Below, piece by piece: positions 48,687-57,575 of a stretch of DNA of 64,000 nt. The position numbers were made by a program, and so were the translations under genes. The notes beneath the pieces were generated by a model that did no database searches, had not been told where the DNA came from, and saw only the letters and a list, made by a program, of their open reading frames with translations. The stretch is from Paraoerskovia sediminicola (GTDB taxonomy: Bacteria > Actinomycetota > Actinomycetes > Actinomycetales > Cellulomonadaceae): contig NZ_AP027729.1 in the NCBI RefSeq assembly GCF_030296575.1, positions 2,418,001 through 2,482,000 on the forward strand. The letters are read 5' to 3'. How positions within the stretch are numbered: position 1 is the stretch's first letter; every line of letters starts with the position of its first letter.

Positions 48687-48692
48687 AGCCTA
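48687..48692 (-). promoter_or_regulatory. -10 box of the DUF6069-like gene
   Basis: TAGGCT on the minus strand, six bases before the ATG at 48680; leaderless initiation likely. Confidence 0.45.
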
Positions 48693-48806
48693 GTGGCGGG
48701 TCGTCGGTGCGTCCCGGCGGCGTGCCGCGGCTCCCCAGGGTCGGACGGCGGCGCGTGCGACGCGATGACCACAGTGTGGACAGGTGGTGTCGTCGTGGCG
48801 GGGGAC

Positions 48807-48830
48807 GTGTCAGAGTGTGTCTCGTGACAC
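48807..48830 (+). promoter_or_regulatory. -10 box and inverted repeat at the cimA leader
   Basis: CAGAGT (48811-48816) lies seven bases before the leader-peptide GTG. GTGTCA (48807-48812) and TGACAC (48825-48830) form an inverted repeat straddling the expected transcription start, a plausible repressor site. No clear -35 box. Confidence 0.4.
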
Positions 48831-48859
48831 ACCTCAGCTCCTCGCTCATTCTTACGTAG
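48824..48859 (+). CDS. cimA leader peptide
   Basis: An 11-codon reading frame, MTHLSSSLILT, with Leu-Ile-Leu near the end coded CTC ATT CTT; ATT and CTT are very rare in this window. The GTG start has no Shine-Dalgarno sequence but a -10-like box seven bases upstream, exactly as in the ilvB leader. A hairpin and a terminator follow immediately, so it is a probable attenuation peptide sensing Leu or Ile supply. Confidence 0.72.
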   Translation: MTHLSSSLILT

Positions 48860-48914
48860 CGCGCCCGGTCCACACACCGAGCGCGCAAACCTCCCGTACC
48901 CCGGGGGTTTTTTT
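48859..48914 (+). terminator. cimA attenuator: hairpin plus intrinsic terminator
   Basis: First hairpin: GCGCGC (48859-48864) with GCGCGC (48881-48886) and an inner GGT/ACC. Terminator: AAACC and CCC (48887-48895, one bulged T) pair with GGG and GGTTT (48903-48910), loop of seven, continuing in a run of seven T bases. It lies 185 bases before the cimA start. Confidence 0.75.
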
Positions 48915-49098
48915 GTTGCCGGGCACACCCCGCCCGGCGACGGACCTCCCGGTCCAGGCTTCACGAGAGCCACTCCGGGAGGACGAGCAGGAGGTACGAG
49001 AGGGCGTCGTCGGTATGTACAGGCGCACGCCCTAGAGTGGTGACGGCCCGCCGGGACGATCCGCGGCGCCGTCGGACCCCCGGAGAGAGAACCACCTG

Positions 49099-50706
49099 AT
49101 GAACCCGACCTTCGACGTCTACGACACCACGCTGCGCGACGGCGCTCAGCAGGAGGGCATGAACCTCTCGGTCGGGGACAAGATCGCGATCGCCCCGCTG
49201 CTCGACGAGCTGGGTGTCGGCTACATCGAGGGCGGCTGGCCGGGGGCGATCCCGAAGGACACGGACTTCTTCGCCCGCGCCCGCACGGAGCTCGACCTGA
49301 AGCACGCGGTGCTCGCGGCGTTCGGGGCGACGCGCAAGGCGGGCGTCCGCGCCGAGGACGACGCCCAGGTCCGGGCGCTGCTCGACTCCCAGGCGCCGGT
49401 CGTCACGCTCGTCGCCAAGTCGGACGTCCGGCACGTCGAGCGCGCGCTGCGCACGACGCCCGCCGAGAACCTCGCGATGATCAGCGACACCGTGCGGTTC
49501 CTGACCGCCGAGGGTCGCCGCGTGGTCCTCGACGCCGAGCACTTCTTCGACGGGTACCGGTTCGACGCCGCGTACACGACCTCGGCCGTCGTGGCCGCCG
49601 TCGAGGCGGGCGCGGAGGTCGTCACCCTGTGCGACACGAACGGGGGCATGCTCCCCGGGTGGGTGACCGAGATCGTCGGCGAGCTCCGCGAGGCGCTCGG
49701 CCACACGGACGACTCCGCGTACCGGCTCGGCATGCACGCCCACAACGACTCGGGCTGCGCGGTCGCGAACACGCTCGCGGCCGTCGAGGCTGGCGCCGCG
49801 CACGTCCAGGGCACGATCAACGGCTACGGCGAGCGCACCGGCAACGCCGACCTCCTGACGGTCGTCGCGAACCTCGAGATCAAGGGCGGTCGCCGTCTGC
49901 TGGCCGGCGACGGGCTCAGCGAGGCCACCCGGATCGCCCATGCCGTCAGCGAGATCACGAACATCTCCCCGTACGGCCGGCAGCCCTACGTCGGCGCGAG
50001 CGCGTTCGCCCACAAGGGCGGGCTGCACGCCAGCGCGATCAAGGTGGACCCCGACCTCTACCAGCACATCGACCCCCGCGCGGTCGGCAACGACATGCGC
50101 ATGCTGATCTCGGACATGGCGGGTCGCGCCTCGATCGAGCTCAAGGGTCGCGAGCTGGGCTTCGATCTCACCGGCCAGTCCGACCTGCTCTCGCGGGTCA
50201 CGAACCAGGTCAAGTCCGCCGAGGCCGTCGGGTACACCTACGACGCGGCCGACGCGTCGTTCGAGCTGATGCTGCGCGCCGCGATCACGGGCGAGCGGCC
50301 GCAGTACTTCGCCGTCGAGAGCTGGCGCACGATCGTCGAGCGCAAGGGCCCCCGCGGCACGGAGGCGACGGCCGAGGCGACCGTCAAGCTGTACGCGGGC
50401 GGCGACCGGCACGTCAGCGTGGGCGAGGGCAACGGCCCGGTCAACGCTCTCGACCACGCGCTGCGCCAGGCGCTCGTGCGCGTCTACCCGGAGCTGAGCG
50501 GGTTCGAGCTCATCGACTTCAAGGTGCGCATCCTCGACACCATGCACGGCACCGACGCGACGACGAGGGTCCTCATCGAGTCGACCGACGGGCAGCGGTC
50601 GTGGTCGACCGTCGGCGTCGGGCCGAACCTCATCGAGGCCGCGTGGGAGGCCCTCACCGACTCGGCGATCTACGGGCTGATCCACGCGGGCGTCGACCCG
50701 CGCTGA
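49099..50706 (+). CDS. cimA: Citramalate synthase
   Basis: Condenses pyruvate and acetyl-CoA to citramalate, the entry to a threonine-independent isoleucine pathway; 535 residues. HMGL/IPMS-like TIM barrel: VYDTTLRDGAQQEGMNLSV at the N-terminus, DAEHFFDGYRFD, TLCDTNGGMLPGWV and HAHNDSGCAVANTLAAVEAG (metal-binding His pair). The C-terminal regulatory domain (about 400-530) is LeuA-dimer-like and contains TVGVGPNLIEAAWEAL. The GGW rather than GFP in YIEGGWPG and the overall length fit CimA, not LeuA. GGAGAGAG precedes the ATG. An attenuator lies upstream. Confidence 0.93.
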   Translation: MNPTFDVYDTTLRDGAQQEGMNLSVGDKIAIAPLLDELGVGYIEGGWPGAIPKDTDFFARARTELDLKHAVLAAFGATRKAGVRAEDDAQVRALLDSQAPVVTLVAKSDVRHVERALRTTPAENLAMISDTVRFLTAEGRRVVLDAEHFFDGYRFDAAYTTSAVVAAVEAGAEVVTLCDTNGGMLPGWVTEIVGELREALGHTDDSAYRLGMHAHNDSGCAVANTLAAVEAGAAHVQGTINGYGERTGNADLLTVVANLEIKGGRRLLAGDGLSEATRIAHAVSEITNISPYGRQPYVGASAFAHKGGLHASAIKVDPDLYQHIDPRAVGNDMRMLISDMAGRASIELKGRELGFDLTGQSDLLSRVTNQVKSAEAVGYTYDAADASFELMLRAAITGERPQYFAVESWRTIVERKGPRGTEATAEATVKLYAGGDRHVSVGEGNGPVNALDHALRQALVRVYPELSGFELIDFKVRILDTMHGTDATTRVLIESTDGQRSWSTVGVGPNLIEAAWEALTDSAIYGLIHAGVDPR

Positions 50707-50840
50707 GGGTCAGCGCGGGCCGACTCCCGCGCCGACGGTCGCGCCGACGGCCGGCCGGTGGACGACCGCGCCGACCGTGAGCCGCGGGCCGCGGGCCGAC
50801 ACCTGTGCTGACCGTCAGCCGCGGGCCGTGAGCCGCGGAG

Positions 50841-50859
50841 CGTCAGCCGCGGGCTGACG
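50841..50859. terminator. Small hairpin at the lysX 3' end
   Basis: CGTCAGCC (50841-50848) and GGCTGACG (50852-50859), three-base loop, overlapping the lysX stop. The preceding 130 bases hold several degenerate GCCGCGG repeats. Possibly a convergent terminator for cimA and lysX. Confidence 0.35.
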
Positions 50860-53800
50860 GCTTGACGAAGGGGAACGCCAGCGTCTCGCGGATGCTCGCG
50901 CCGATGAGCATCATGTAGACGCGGTCGACACCGATGCCGAGCCCGCCCGTCGGCGGCATCGCGAACTCGAGCGCCGAGAGGAACGACTCGTCGACCTCCA
51001 TCGCCTCGGGGTCGCCCGCGGCGGCCAGCAGCGACTGCTCGGTGAGCCGCTTGCGCTGGTCGACGGGGTCGACGAGCTCCGAGTACGCGGTGCCGAGCTC
51101 CGCGCCGAACGCCACGAGGTCCCAGCGCTCCGCGAGCCGCGGGTCCGTGCGGTGGACGCGGGTCAGCGGTGAGGTCTCGACGGGGAAGTCCGTGTAGAAG
51201 GTGGGCTCCTGGGTGGGACCCTCGACGAGCTCGTCGTACAGCTCGGTGATGAGCGCGCCGTGCGTGGCGTCGTCCGGCGCGTGCACGTCGAACCCGTCGC
51301 ACAGGGCGCGGACCCGCTCGATCGGGGTGTCGGGCGAGACCTCCTCGCCGGCGGCACGGGAGATGGCCTCGTGGACGCCGACGACCGGCCAGTCGCCGTC
51401 GAGGCGGACGACGGTCCCGTCCGGGCGCTTGGACACGGGCTCGCCGTGGACGGCGATCGCGGCCTCGACGATCATCTCGCGCGTGAGCTCACGCATCGTC
51501 GTGTAGTCGCCGAACGCCTGGTAGGCCTCGAGGGATGTGAACTCCGGGTTGTGGGTCGCGTCGGCACCCTCGTTGCGGAAGTTGCGACCGAGCTCGAAGA
51601 CCCGGTCGATCCCGCCGATCGCGAGCTGCTTGAGATACAGCTCGGGTGCGATGCGCAGGTAGAGGTCGAGGTCGTAGGCGTTGATGTGGGTGTTGAACGG
51701 TCGGGCGTTCGCCCCGCCGTGGACCCGCTGGAGGATCGGCGTCTCGACCTCGATGAACCCGCGGGTGGCGAGGGACTCGCGCAGGGAGCGGACGGCGGTG
51801 CTGCGGCCGCGCAGCGTGCGGCTCGCCGTGTCGTTCAGGGCCAGGTCGACGTGGCGCAGGCGCATCTTCGCCTCAGGGTCGGTGAGGCCGCGGCGCTTGT
51901 CCGGCGGAGCCTTGAGCGACTTCGACGCCATGGTCCACGACTCGACGTGCAGGGTCGTCTCGCCGGTGCGGGACCGAGTCATCGTCCCGGTGACGCTCAC
52001 GTGGTCGGCGAGGTCGACGACGGCGCTCCAGAGATCCGGTCGCGCCTCGGGCCGGTCCTCGGTGAGCATGACCTGGAGCTCGTCCGTGCGTTCGCGCAGG
52101 ACGGCGAACTTGACCCCGCCCAGGTCGCGGGAACGGACCACGCGGCCGACGACCGAGATGGTCTGCGGGTCGTTGTCGGTGGCGTCGTCGGCACCGGCGA
52201 GGGCTCGCGCCTCGGCGAGGGACGTCGTCCGAGGCACGCCGACGGGGTACGGCTCCATGCCGGCCTCGCGCAGCACGTCGAGCTTCGCGTGCCGGGCGGC
52301 CTCCTGGTCGGTGAGCTTGCGCTCGGGCGCCGTGAGCGTCAGGAGCTCGGCCTCCTGGGCGCGCACCCGATCCGCGACACGTTCGGCGATGTCCGGCCGG
52401 TCCAGGACCGCGGCGTGGTCGCGGCGCCGGAACAGGCGGGGGAACGAGGGCAGGAAGCCCTCGGCCTGACCTGCGGCGACGAGCACCGGCGTCAGCTCCG
52501 TCGCGGACCCGTAGCAGAGGTACCGGGTGCGCCAGGTCGGCTCGTACTTCTGGTTCGACCGGTACAGCGAGTCGAGCTGCCACCACCGCGAGGCGAGCAG
52601 GAGCACCCGTCGGGTGCTGCGCTGCACCATCGACGCGCCGACCTTGGTCCCGCTCTCGAAGATCTCGCGGAACATCGCGAAGTTGAGCGAGATGCGCTCG
52701 ACGCCTGACCCGCGGCCCTCGGTCGCGAGCGTCGTGATCATGAGCTCGGTGACCCCGCTGACGGCCTCGGGGGAGCGGCGCATGTAGTCCAGGGACAGGC
52801 CTCGACGGCCCCAGGGGACGAAGGACAGGAGGCCGCGCGGCGTGCCGTCCTCGTCGTGCGCCGTGACGACCGTCGTGCGGGGGTCGCGGGCGTCGCCGAG
52901 CCGGTCCAGAGCCATCGAGAATCCGCGCTCCACCTCGCCGTGGCGCCACTCCTCGACGAGCCGCGTGAGCTCCGTGAGCTCGCTCGTCGGGATCTCCGAC
53001 TGACGGCGGACGCGGACGGTGTAGCCGGCCTTCTGGGGGCGCGCGACGGCGTGGCGCACGGCCCGCATCGACGGTGCCGCGAGGTCGAGGCTGCGGGTCT
53101 CGAGGATCGCCTCGTCGCCCATGACCGCCGGGTGCAGGCCTGCCGACTCGAAGGCGCGGGCGCCCGCCTCGCTCGCCGCGAGCACCGCGGGCGTCCAGCC
53201 GTAGGAGCGGGCCGTCGCGAGCCAGCGCTCGATCGCCGCGTCCCAGCGCAGCGGGTCGCCGACGGGGTCTCCCGCGGCGAGGGCTACGCCGGCGACGACG
53301 CGGTACGAGACCGCCGCGCGGCCGTCCGCCGAGAAGACCGCCTGGCGGTCGTCACGGGTCGCGAAGTACTCGAGCGAGTCGTCCGACGGGTTCTCGAGCA
53401 TGAGCCGTCGCACGGCGAGGTCGACGTCGGCCTCGTGCCGAGGGTCCGCCGCGGCACCACGGAGGAACGTGCCGATCGCCAGCGCGAGACCCACGGCCGA
53501 GATGAGGCCGCCGACGAGGTGCAGCCACGCGGGGGCGGTGCCGTCGGCGACGAACGGTGCGTCGTGCGGGGACGTACCGACCGAGACCGACAGAGCCCAC
53601 TGCAGGCGGTTCGCGAAGCCGTCGACCGTCGACGGGACGACCTCGAGCAGCGCGAACGACACGACGACCGAGGCTGCGACGAAGGCCAGGAGCACGAGGA
53701 GCGCGCGCCAGAACGCACCCGGGACGACGCGCGCGGGGAACGCCCGCCGCGCGGCGGTCAGGACCACGAACGACACGGTCGCGAGCGCCACCGCCGCCCA

Positions 53801-54268
53801 GAAGGTGCCGTCGAGGCCGGACCCCGAGACGTCGGCGTCGAGTGCGACGGCGATCGCGAAGACGAGGCCGGCGAGGATGACGGGTGCGAGCCAGACGATG
53901 ATGACGAACAGTGCTGCCGCTCGCAGCCGTCGGCGCAGCCCGTTGGCGATGAGGAGCACCAGGACGATCGAGAACAGGCTCGGCGACGTCGGGATGTTGA
54001 GGATCCCGAGGGCGCTCGAGATCCGGTTCGTCGTGCCAGGAGCGATCAGGTGCAACGGGACCGAGATGACCAGCCAGACGAGGTAGACCTCGACGATCCG
54101 CGCGGTCCAGCGGGCGACCGCGTCGGCCCAGCGTGGGACGGGCGGGGCCTGGACAGGGCCCGGGACGGAGCCCTGGGACGAGCCCGGAGTCGGGTCTGCG
54201 GTCGGGTGCGGAGCCGACGTCGCGTCGTTCGGGCTGCGCTGGGCGTGACTGGCGTCCGGTGTCGGCAT
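50843..54268 (-). CDS. lysX: Bifunctional lysylphosphatidylglycerol synthase / lysyl-tRNA synthetase
   Basis: 1141 residues, intact. The N-terminus has about six to seven membrane helices (residues 50-290), followed by an MprF-like transferase domain (about 290-600; GRGSGVERISLNFAMFREIF). The C-terminal third is a class II LysRS: OB fold near 690-770, motif 1 GFIEVETPILQRVHGGANA, motif 2 FELGRNFRNEGADATHNPEF and motif 3 GGLGIGVDRVYMML. The protein charges tRNA with lysine and moves it to phosphatidylglycerol, adding positive charge to the membrane and giving resistance to cationic peptides, as shown for mycobacterial LysX. ATG 54268 is the first start after the non-conserved upstream stretch. 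A separate housekeeping LysRS is expected elsewhere. Confidence 0.96.
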   Translation of the reverse strand: MPTPDASHAQRSPNDATSAPHPTADPTPGSSQGSVPGPVQAPPVPRWADAVARWTARIVEVYLVWLVISVPLHLIAPGTTNRISSALGILNIPTSPSLFSIVLVLLIANGLRRRLRAAALFVIIVWLAPVILAGLVFAIAVALDADVSGSGLDGTFWAAVALATVSFVVLTAARRAFPARVVPGAFWRALLVLLAFVAASVVVSFALLEVVPSTVDGFANRLQWALSVSVGTSPHDAPFVADGTAPAWLHLVGGLISAVGLALAIGTFLRGAAADPRHEADVDLAVRRLMLENPSDDSLEYFATRDDRQAVFSADGRAAVSYRVVAGVALAAGDPVGDPLRWDAAIERWLATARSYGWTPAVLAASEAGARAFESAGLHPAVMGDEAILETRSLDLAAPSMRAVRHAVARPQKAGYTVRVRRQSEIPTSELTELTRLVEEWRHGEVERGFSMALDRLGDARDPRTTVVTAHDEDGTPRGLLSFVPWGRRGLSLDYMRRSPEAVSGVTELMITTLATEGRGSGVERISLNFAMFREIFESGTKVGASMVQRSTRRVLLLASRWWQLDSLYRSNQKYEPTWRTRYLCYGSATELTPVLVAAGQAEGFLPSFPRLFRRRDHAAVLDRPDIAERVADRVRAQEAELLTLTAPERKLTDQEAARHAKLDVLREAGMEPYPVGVPRTTSLAEARALAGADDATDNDPQTISVVGRVVRSRDLGGVKFAVLRERTDELQVMLTEDRPEARPDLWSAVVDLADHVSVTGTMTRSRTGETTLHVESWTMASKSLKAPPDKRRGLTDPEAKMRLRHVDLALNDTASRTLRGRSTAVRSLRESLATRGFIEVETPILQRVHGGANARPFNTHINAYDLDLYLRIAPELYLKQLAIGGIDRVFELGRNFRNEGADATHNPEFTSLEAYQAFGDYTTMRELTREMIVEAAIAVHGEPVSKRPDGTVVRLDGDWPVVGVHEAISRAAGEEVSPDTPIERVRALCDGFDVHAPDDATHGALITELYDELVEGPTQEPTFYTDFPVETSPLTRVHRTDPRLAERWDLVAFGAELGTAYSELVDPVDQRKRLTEQSLLAAAGDPEAMEVDESFLSALEFAMPPTGGLGIGVDRVYMMLIGASIRETLAFPFVKPSARG

Positions 54269-54462
54269 GAGGGCATTGAACCAGCGTCCGACGACCCGAG
54301 CCCAACGGCGCACCGGAAACTGTACGCCGCGGGCCCTCGCACACCGCGGTTCGCGACCGGCGACGGGACGCGACCGGACGTCGCGGGCTGTCCCGCGCCG
54401 GGCGTGACGGACGAGACAAGGGTCCGCGCCGTCGTCCGGCACCCGGAGACCGCCGCCACGCC

Positions 54463-54468
54463 TACGCT
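54463..54468 (+). promoter_or_regulatory. -10 box of the lipoate ligase gene
   Basis: TACGCT six bases before ATG 54475, no Shine-Dalgarno sequence; leaderless initiation likely. Confidence 0.5.
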
Positions 54469-54474
54469 GGGCGC

Positions 54475-55524
54475 ATGCGCGGAGAATACAAGGTCCCTGG
54501 TGGCAAGCTCGTCGCCGTCGACGTCGAGACCGAGGACGGGAGGCTGTCCCGGGTCGCCGTCAGCGGAGATTTCTTCCTCGAGCCCGACGACGCCCTCGAG
54601 GACATCGACGGGGCGCTGCTGGGCATGCCGGAGACGGCGGGTGTCGCGCAGCTGACGACGGCCGTGGCGTCGGTGCTCGGCGACGACGTGACGATGGTCG
54701 GGTTCTCGCCCGAGGCGGTCGCGATCGCGGTCCGGCGGGCGCTCGGGCACGCCACCGGGTGGGGCGACCACGAGTTCGCGGTCATCCACGACGGCCCGGA
54801 GAGCCCGGCGATGCAGATGGCGATCGACCAGGTGCTCGCGGAGGAGCTCGACGAGGGGCGGCGGGGCCCGACGCTGCGGATCTGGGAGTGGGCCGACCCG
54901 ACGGTCGTCATCGGCTCGTTCCAGTCGCTCAAGAACGAGATCGACCCCGAGGGCGCCGAGAAGCACGGGATCACCGTCGTGCGGCGGATCTCGGGCGGCG
55001 GCGCGATGTTCATCGAGCCCGGCAACACCATCACCTACTCGCTGACGGTCCCCGGGTCGCTCGTCGAGGGGCTCAGCTTCGAGCGCTCCTACGCGTTCCT
55101 GGACGACTGGGTGCTGGGCGCGCTGAAGGACGTCGGTGTCAACGCCACCTACGTGCCGCTCAACGACATCGCCTCACCCGCCGGCAAGATCGCGGGAGCG
55201 GCGCAGAAGCGCCTGCGCGGCGGGGCCGTGCTGCACCACGTGACCATGGCGTACGACATCGACGCCGACAAGATGCTCGAGGTCCTGCGGATCGGGCGCG
55301 AGAAGATGAGCGACAAGGGCACGAAGAGCGCGAACAAGCGGGTCGACCCGGTGCGCTCGCAGACCGGGATGTCGCGGGAGGCCGTGATCGAGGCGTTCAA
55401 GGCGCACTTCCGCGGCCTGTACCGCACGGTCGAGAGCACCGTCACGCCGCAGGAGCGGGCGCGGGCCGAGGAGCTCGCGCGCGAGAAGTTCTCGACGCCG
55501 GAGTGGACCGCGCGGGTGCCGTGA
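54475..55524 (+). CDS. Lipoate-protein ligase, permuted domain order
   Basis: 349 residues. Attaches lipoate or a related acyl group to carrier domains of 2-oxo-acid dehydrogenases or GcvH. The biotin/lipoate-ligase domain (about 95-320) has WADPTVVIGSFQSLKNEI, VVRRISGGGAMFIEPGNTI (the RRxSGGGA substrate loop) and ASPAGKIAGAAQKR with the catalytic Lys region. The small accessory domain normally at the C-terminus of E. coli LplA is instead the first 85 residues (EYKVPGGKLVAVDVE, FFLEPDDALEDI). That order is known from some archaeal and actinobacterial ligases. Convergent with a GNAT gene across a strong terminator. Confidence 0.88.
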   Translation: MRGEYKVPGGKLVAVDVETEDGRLSRVAVSGDFFLEPDDALEDIDGALLGMPETAGVAQLTTAVASVLGDDVTMVGFSPEAVAIAVRRALGHATGWGDHEFAVIHDGPESPAMQMAIDQVLAEELDEGRRGPTLRIWEWADPTVVIGSFQSLKNEIDPEGAEKHGITVVRRISGGGAMFIEPGNTITYSLTVPGSLVEGLSFERSYAFLDDWVLGALKDVGVNATYVPLNDIASPAGKIAGAAQKRLRGGAVLHHVTMAYDIDADKMLEVLRIGREKMSDKGTKSANKRVDPVRSQTGMSREAVIEAFKAHFRGLYRTVESTVTPQERARAEELAREKFSTPEWTARVP

Positions 55525-55614
55525 CCTGTGCGCGCGGGTCCTGACCCGGAAGGGCCTCGACCTGCGACGTCGGACCAGGCTCGCCGGACGGCGGCGCGCT
55601 CGACGTGAGAAGCG

Positions 55615-55657
55615 ACGCGAGAGGCTCCGCACCCCAGGGGTGCGGAGCCTCTCGCGT
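55615..55657. terminator. Bidirectional terminator, lipoate ligase / GNAT
   Basis: 21-base perfect inverted repeat, ACGCGAGAGGCTCCGCACCCC and its complement, around a single central A; the RNA loop would be CCAGG or larger. It sits between convergent genes and can end both transcripts. Confidence 0.85.
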
Positions 55658-55678
55658 ACTACGTGCAGGGGGCGGGTG

Positions 55679-56248
55679 TCAGCGGACTGGCGCGGCCAGC
55701 TTGCGCACCGTCACGGTGCCCTCGTGGATGAGCTGCTCACCACGGTCCTCGAAGCCGAGGCGGCCGTGGAAGCGCAGCGAGCCGGCGTTCATCGGCTCGA
55801 TGTTGACCTCGCACGTGACCTCCTTGCGGCCGTTGCGGCGGGCCTCGTCGAAGATCTCGTCGTAGAACTTGCGGCCGACGCCGCGGTCGCGCGCGCCCTC
55901 GCCGAGGACGATGCGGTCGACGTAGTAGTGGCTGTAGTCGCGCTCGGCGAACCAGTCGAAGTTCTCGGCCTCGAACGTCGCGTCGCCGTCGAAGGCGACG
56001 ACGAACCCGACGGGCTCGTCGGTCTCGGGCTCGGCGGCGACGAGCGTCAGCGTCGACGAGTCGACGAGCTCGGCCATCTCGGACTCACCGGTGTGGGGGA
56101 CCGCCGGCGTCGAGGCGTTGTTGAGCTCGACGATCCGCGGGAGGTCGGTCGTGCGCGCCGGGCGCAGGACGACGTCGCCCGGCATGGTCGTCGTCGACGA
56201 CGTCTCGGTCGCCTCGGCGGGTCGCTCGCTGATGGTCGTGCTCGTCAT
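55679..56248 (-). CDS. GNAT-family N-acetyltransferase
   Basis: 189 residues. A Thr/Ser/Glu-rich N-terminal tail of about 25 residues precedes VVLRPARTTDLPRIVELNN. Later come FDWFAERDYSHYYVDRIVL, the acetyl-CoA loop EGARDRGVGRKFYDEI near residue 125, and NAGSLRFHGRLGFEDRG. ATG 56248 has GAGAGG upstream. Homologues are annotated only as GNAT proteins; target unknown. The downstream side carries the strong terminator at 55615-55657. Confidence 0.87.
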   Translation of the reverse strand: MTSTTISERPAEATETSSTTTMPGDVVLRPARTTDLPRIVELNNASTPAVPHTGESEMAELVDSSTLTLVAAEPETDEPVGFVVAFDGDATFEAENFDWFAERDYSHYYVDRIVLGEGARDRGVGRKFYDEIFDEARRNGRKEVTCEVNIEPMNAGSLRFHGRLGFEDRGEQLIHEGTVTVRKLAAPVR

Positions 56249-56668
56249 CTGGTTCCTCTCGTGACACGGGTTCGCCGTGCGACCGCGGTGCGGGCGGGGA
56301 CGAGCGTTGCTGCTCGTCGCCCGCGGGTCTGGTCGCGCGACACGGAGCTCACACGTGCGGTGAGCGCCGCCGGGTCCGGGCCGGGTGCCGTCCGGCGGCG
56401 ACCGCAGGAGCGGGGCCGCGGGAGTGTGTGCGCGTCCCGGGTGCACCGGGAGGCATGGACGGCGGTCGGCCTGCGGGTACGACTCGGACGGGGCCGAGGA
56501 CCTGCGATGGACCGGACATTGCCCAACACCATACCGAGACCTGGCGCGGAGCGAAACTGATGAGACGCGAGTCACGTTCTCGTCATGAACGACACGCCGA
56601 CGGTCAGAGACTGGTCGCGGTGTGCTCCTGGTGTGCTCCTGGTGCGCTCCTGGTGCGCTTGCAGGAGC

Positions 56669-57448
56669 TCAGCGGGGGCCGAAGACGGCGGTGCCGACCC
56701 GCACGATCGTCGCGCCCTCGGCGACCGCCGCCTCGAGGTCGCCGCTCATCCCCATCGACAGCTCGTGCGCGTCCGCCGTCCCCGGTGCGCCCGAGGCCAC
56801 GACCTCGTCGCGGAGCCCGCGCAGCCGGGCGAAGCCCGCGCGCACGACGCCCTCGTCGGGCGACCGCGCCCCGATCGTCATGAACCCGGTCAGGTGCAGC
56901 CCGGGGAGGGCCGCGACCCGGGTGGCGAAGCCGGCGACGTCGTCCGGCGCCGCGCCGGACTTGGTGGGCTCGCCCGAGACGTTCGACTGCACCATGACGT
57001 CGAGCGTGATCCCGTCGCGCACGCAGCGCTCCGAGAGCGCCTGCGCCAGGCGGTCCGAGTCCACGGTCTGCACGCAGTCCGCGTGCGCCAGGACCTGGTT
57101 GATCTTGTTGCGCTGCAGCGGGCCGATGAGGTGGACGGGAACCCCGGGCAGCCCTGGCGCCTTCGCCACGAGCTCCTGGACGCGGTTCTCACCGACGAGC
57201 CCGGCCCCCGCCGTCACGGCCGCGCGGACGGCGTCGAGGTCCTGGGTCTTGGTGGCGACCAGCACCCGGACCTCCGCCGGGTCGCGGCCGTTGGCGCGTG
57301 CCGCTCGGGCGACACGGTCCACGACCTGGCGGTAGCGGTCAGCGACGAGGCCCGCTCGATCGAGGTCGGACGGCGCGGGGTCGCCTCCGGGGTCGGACGG
57401 CGCGGGGTCGCCTCCGGTTCCGCGGCGGGGATCGAGGTCGGCAGGCAC
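56669..57448 (-). CDS. YggS-family PLP-binding protein (PLP homeostasis)
   Basis: 259 residues, fold like the barrel of alanine racemase, in vitamin B6 homeostasis. The PLP Lys is in VLVATKTQDLDAV near residue 60; other motifs are GENRVQEL, HLIGPLQRNKINQV, GFMTIGA and ELSMGMSGDLEAAVAEGAT. GTG 57448 is supported by TAGGAT seven bases upstream. An N-terminal tail includes a duplicated nine-residue unit (GGDPAPSDP, GGDPAPSDL) caused by a perfect 27-base tandem repeat; the fold proper begins near DRAGLVADRYRQV. Stands alone, not in the usual cell-division cluster. Confidence 0.93.
   Translation of the reverse strand: MPADLDPRRGTGGDPAPSDPGGDPAPSDLDRAGLVADRYRQVVDRVARAARANGRDPAEVRVLVATKTQDLDAVRAAVTAGAGLVGENRVQELVAKAPGLPGVPVHLIGPLQRNKINQVLAHADCVQTVDSDRLAQALSERCVRDGITLDVMVQSNVSGEPTKSGAAPDDVAGFATRVAALPGLHLTGFMTIGARSPDEGVVRAGFARLRGLRDEVVASGAPGTADAHELSMGMSGDLEAAVAEGATIVRVGTAVFGPR
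57363..57416. repeat. Perfect 27-base tandem duplication inside the yggS-like gene
   Basis: 57363-57389 and 57390-57416 are identical; the period is nine codons, so the frame is kept. It encodes a repeated GGDPAPSD unit in the disordered N-terminal tail. Probably a recent slippage event. Confidence 0.85.
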
Positions 57449-57455
57449 GGCGACG

Positions 57456-57461
57456 ATCCTA
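57456..57461 (-). promoter_or_regulatory. -10 box of the yggS-like gene
   Basis: TAGGAT on the minus strand, seven bases before GTG 57448; leaderless initiation likely. Confidence 0.45.
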
Positions 57462-57575
57462 GGTGGCCGGCGCGTGCGGGTCACGGCGGACCCAGCGTGC
57501 CGGAGGTGTGTGCGGATGAGCGTGCGGTGGTGCGCGGGAGCGGCGTGCCGACTCGGCATGGGGGAGAATCGACGC

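Noticed and set aside
50707..50842. GCCGCGG-rich repeats between cimA and lysX as an origin or recombination site
   Set aside because: The copies are degenerate and irregular, with no DnaA boxes, att-like core or integrase nearby; simple GC-rich drift with a small terminator explains them.
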